A stretch of DNA of 6,336 nucleotides from Pseudomonadota bacterium (lineage in GTDB: Bacteria; Pseudomonadota; Alphaproteobacteria; Azospirillales; Azospirillaceae): assembly GCA_023412175.1 (NCBI GenBank), contig JAEYOB010000046.1, positions 1 through 6,336 of the forward strand. The letters are read 5' to 3'. Shown piece after piece: positions 6,116-6,336 of this stretch (position 1 is the first letter of the stretch; each line of letters opens with the position of its first letter). The notes below the pieces were generated by a model. It saw only the letters and a program-made list of their open reading frames with translations, was not told the origin of the DNA and did not search any database. The position numbers were made by a program, and so were the translations under genes.

Positions 6116-6336
6116 ATGGCGTTCCATCCCGTCGTCGCCCTGCATGGCCTGGGCGTCCCTCCCGAGCGCGTGCGGCGGCTGACCGCTCTCCTCGGCCTGC
6201 CGGTGGTCGAACCGCCGGCCGGCGACCGCGTGGTCATGCTGCTGGACGATGCCGAGGCCGCCGGGGATCCCGCCCACTGGGAGCGGCCGTTCGCCGCGTG
6301 GATCGAGACCTCGCCGCTGGACGACGACGCCATCGC
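6116..6336 (+). CDS. Unrecognised protein, N-terminal part (cut by window end)
   Basis: An open frame runs from ATG 6116 (or TTG 6110) to the window end, giving 73 complete codons with no stop. Third positions are strongly G/C, as in the neighbouring genes, which supports real coding. The start reads MAFHPVVALHGLGVPPERVR, followed by an alternating strand/helix pattern (LTALLGLPVVEPP, DRVVMLLDDAEAAG) and an acidic end (SPLDDDAI). The pattern vaguely resembles a receiver-like alpha/beta fold, but I see neither the acidic pocket nor a phospho-acceptor motif, so I do not claim one. It begins 11 bases after the STAS stop and is probably co-transcribed with it. A partner of the STAS protein, such as a phosphatase or kinase, is a possibility suggested only by position. 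Confidence 0.65.
   Translation, partial: MAFHPVVALHGLGVPPERVRRLTALLGLPVVEPPAGDRVVMLLDDAEAAGDPAHWERPFAAWIETSPLDDDAI

Overview
The window is a compact, high-GC, single-strand chemotaxis gene cluster. GC-rich third codon positions throughout, together with the gene content and protein style, suggest an alphaproteobacterium of the Rhodospirillales/Azospirillum kind. This placement is inferred from composition and recalled family resemblance, not from a search. All supported genes lie on the + strand.

Layout: the C-terminal part of the histidine kinase CheA (1-1260, cut by the window edge); CheW (1269-1808); a non-coding or structured gap (1809 to about 2054); the receptor methyltransferase CheR (conserved coding from about 2055, only in-frame ATG at 2097, stop at 2885); the receptor deamidase CheD (2889-3515); the receptor methylesterase CheB (3521-4582); a soluble chemoreceptor-like protein (4593-5744); a single STAS domain protein (start 5799 preferred, stop 6104); and the start of an unrecognised gene (6116 or 6110 to the window end). 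From cheR to the receptor-like gene the spacings are 3, 5 and 10 bases, so these are almost certainly one operon. cheA and cheW are 8 bases apart.

How the parts fit: receptors and CheW control CheA autophosphorylation. CheR adds methyl groups to receptor glutamates, CheB removes them and is activated by CheA through its receiver domain, and CheD deamidates receptor glutamines. No CheY receiver, CheZ, CheC or CheX gene is visible here. The soluble receptor-like protein carries a kinase-control hairpin tip and, downstream of it, the peptide FQDLTKQ. This matches the FQDLTxQ active-site signature of the CheY phosphatase CheZ (Asp and Gln four residues apart). It is the most interesting observation in the window: one cytosolic protein may combine a receptor-type hairpin with a CheZ-type phosphatase site.

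Two oddities concern cheR. Its conserved N-terminus has no in-frame start codon, and a SAM-contacting glutamate in its GEEPY motif reads as proline. The rest of the window is ordinary chemotaxis machinery with intact catalytic residues.
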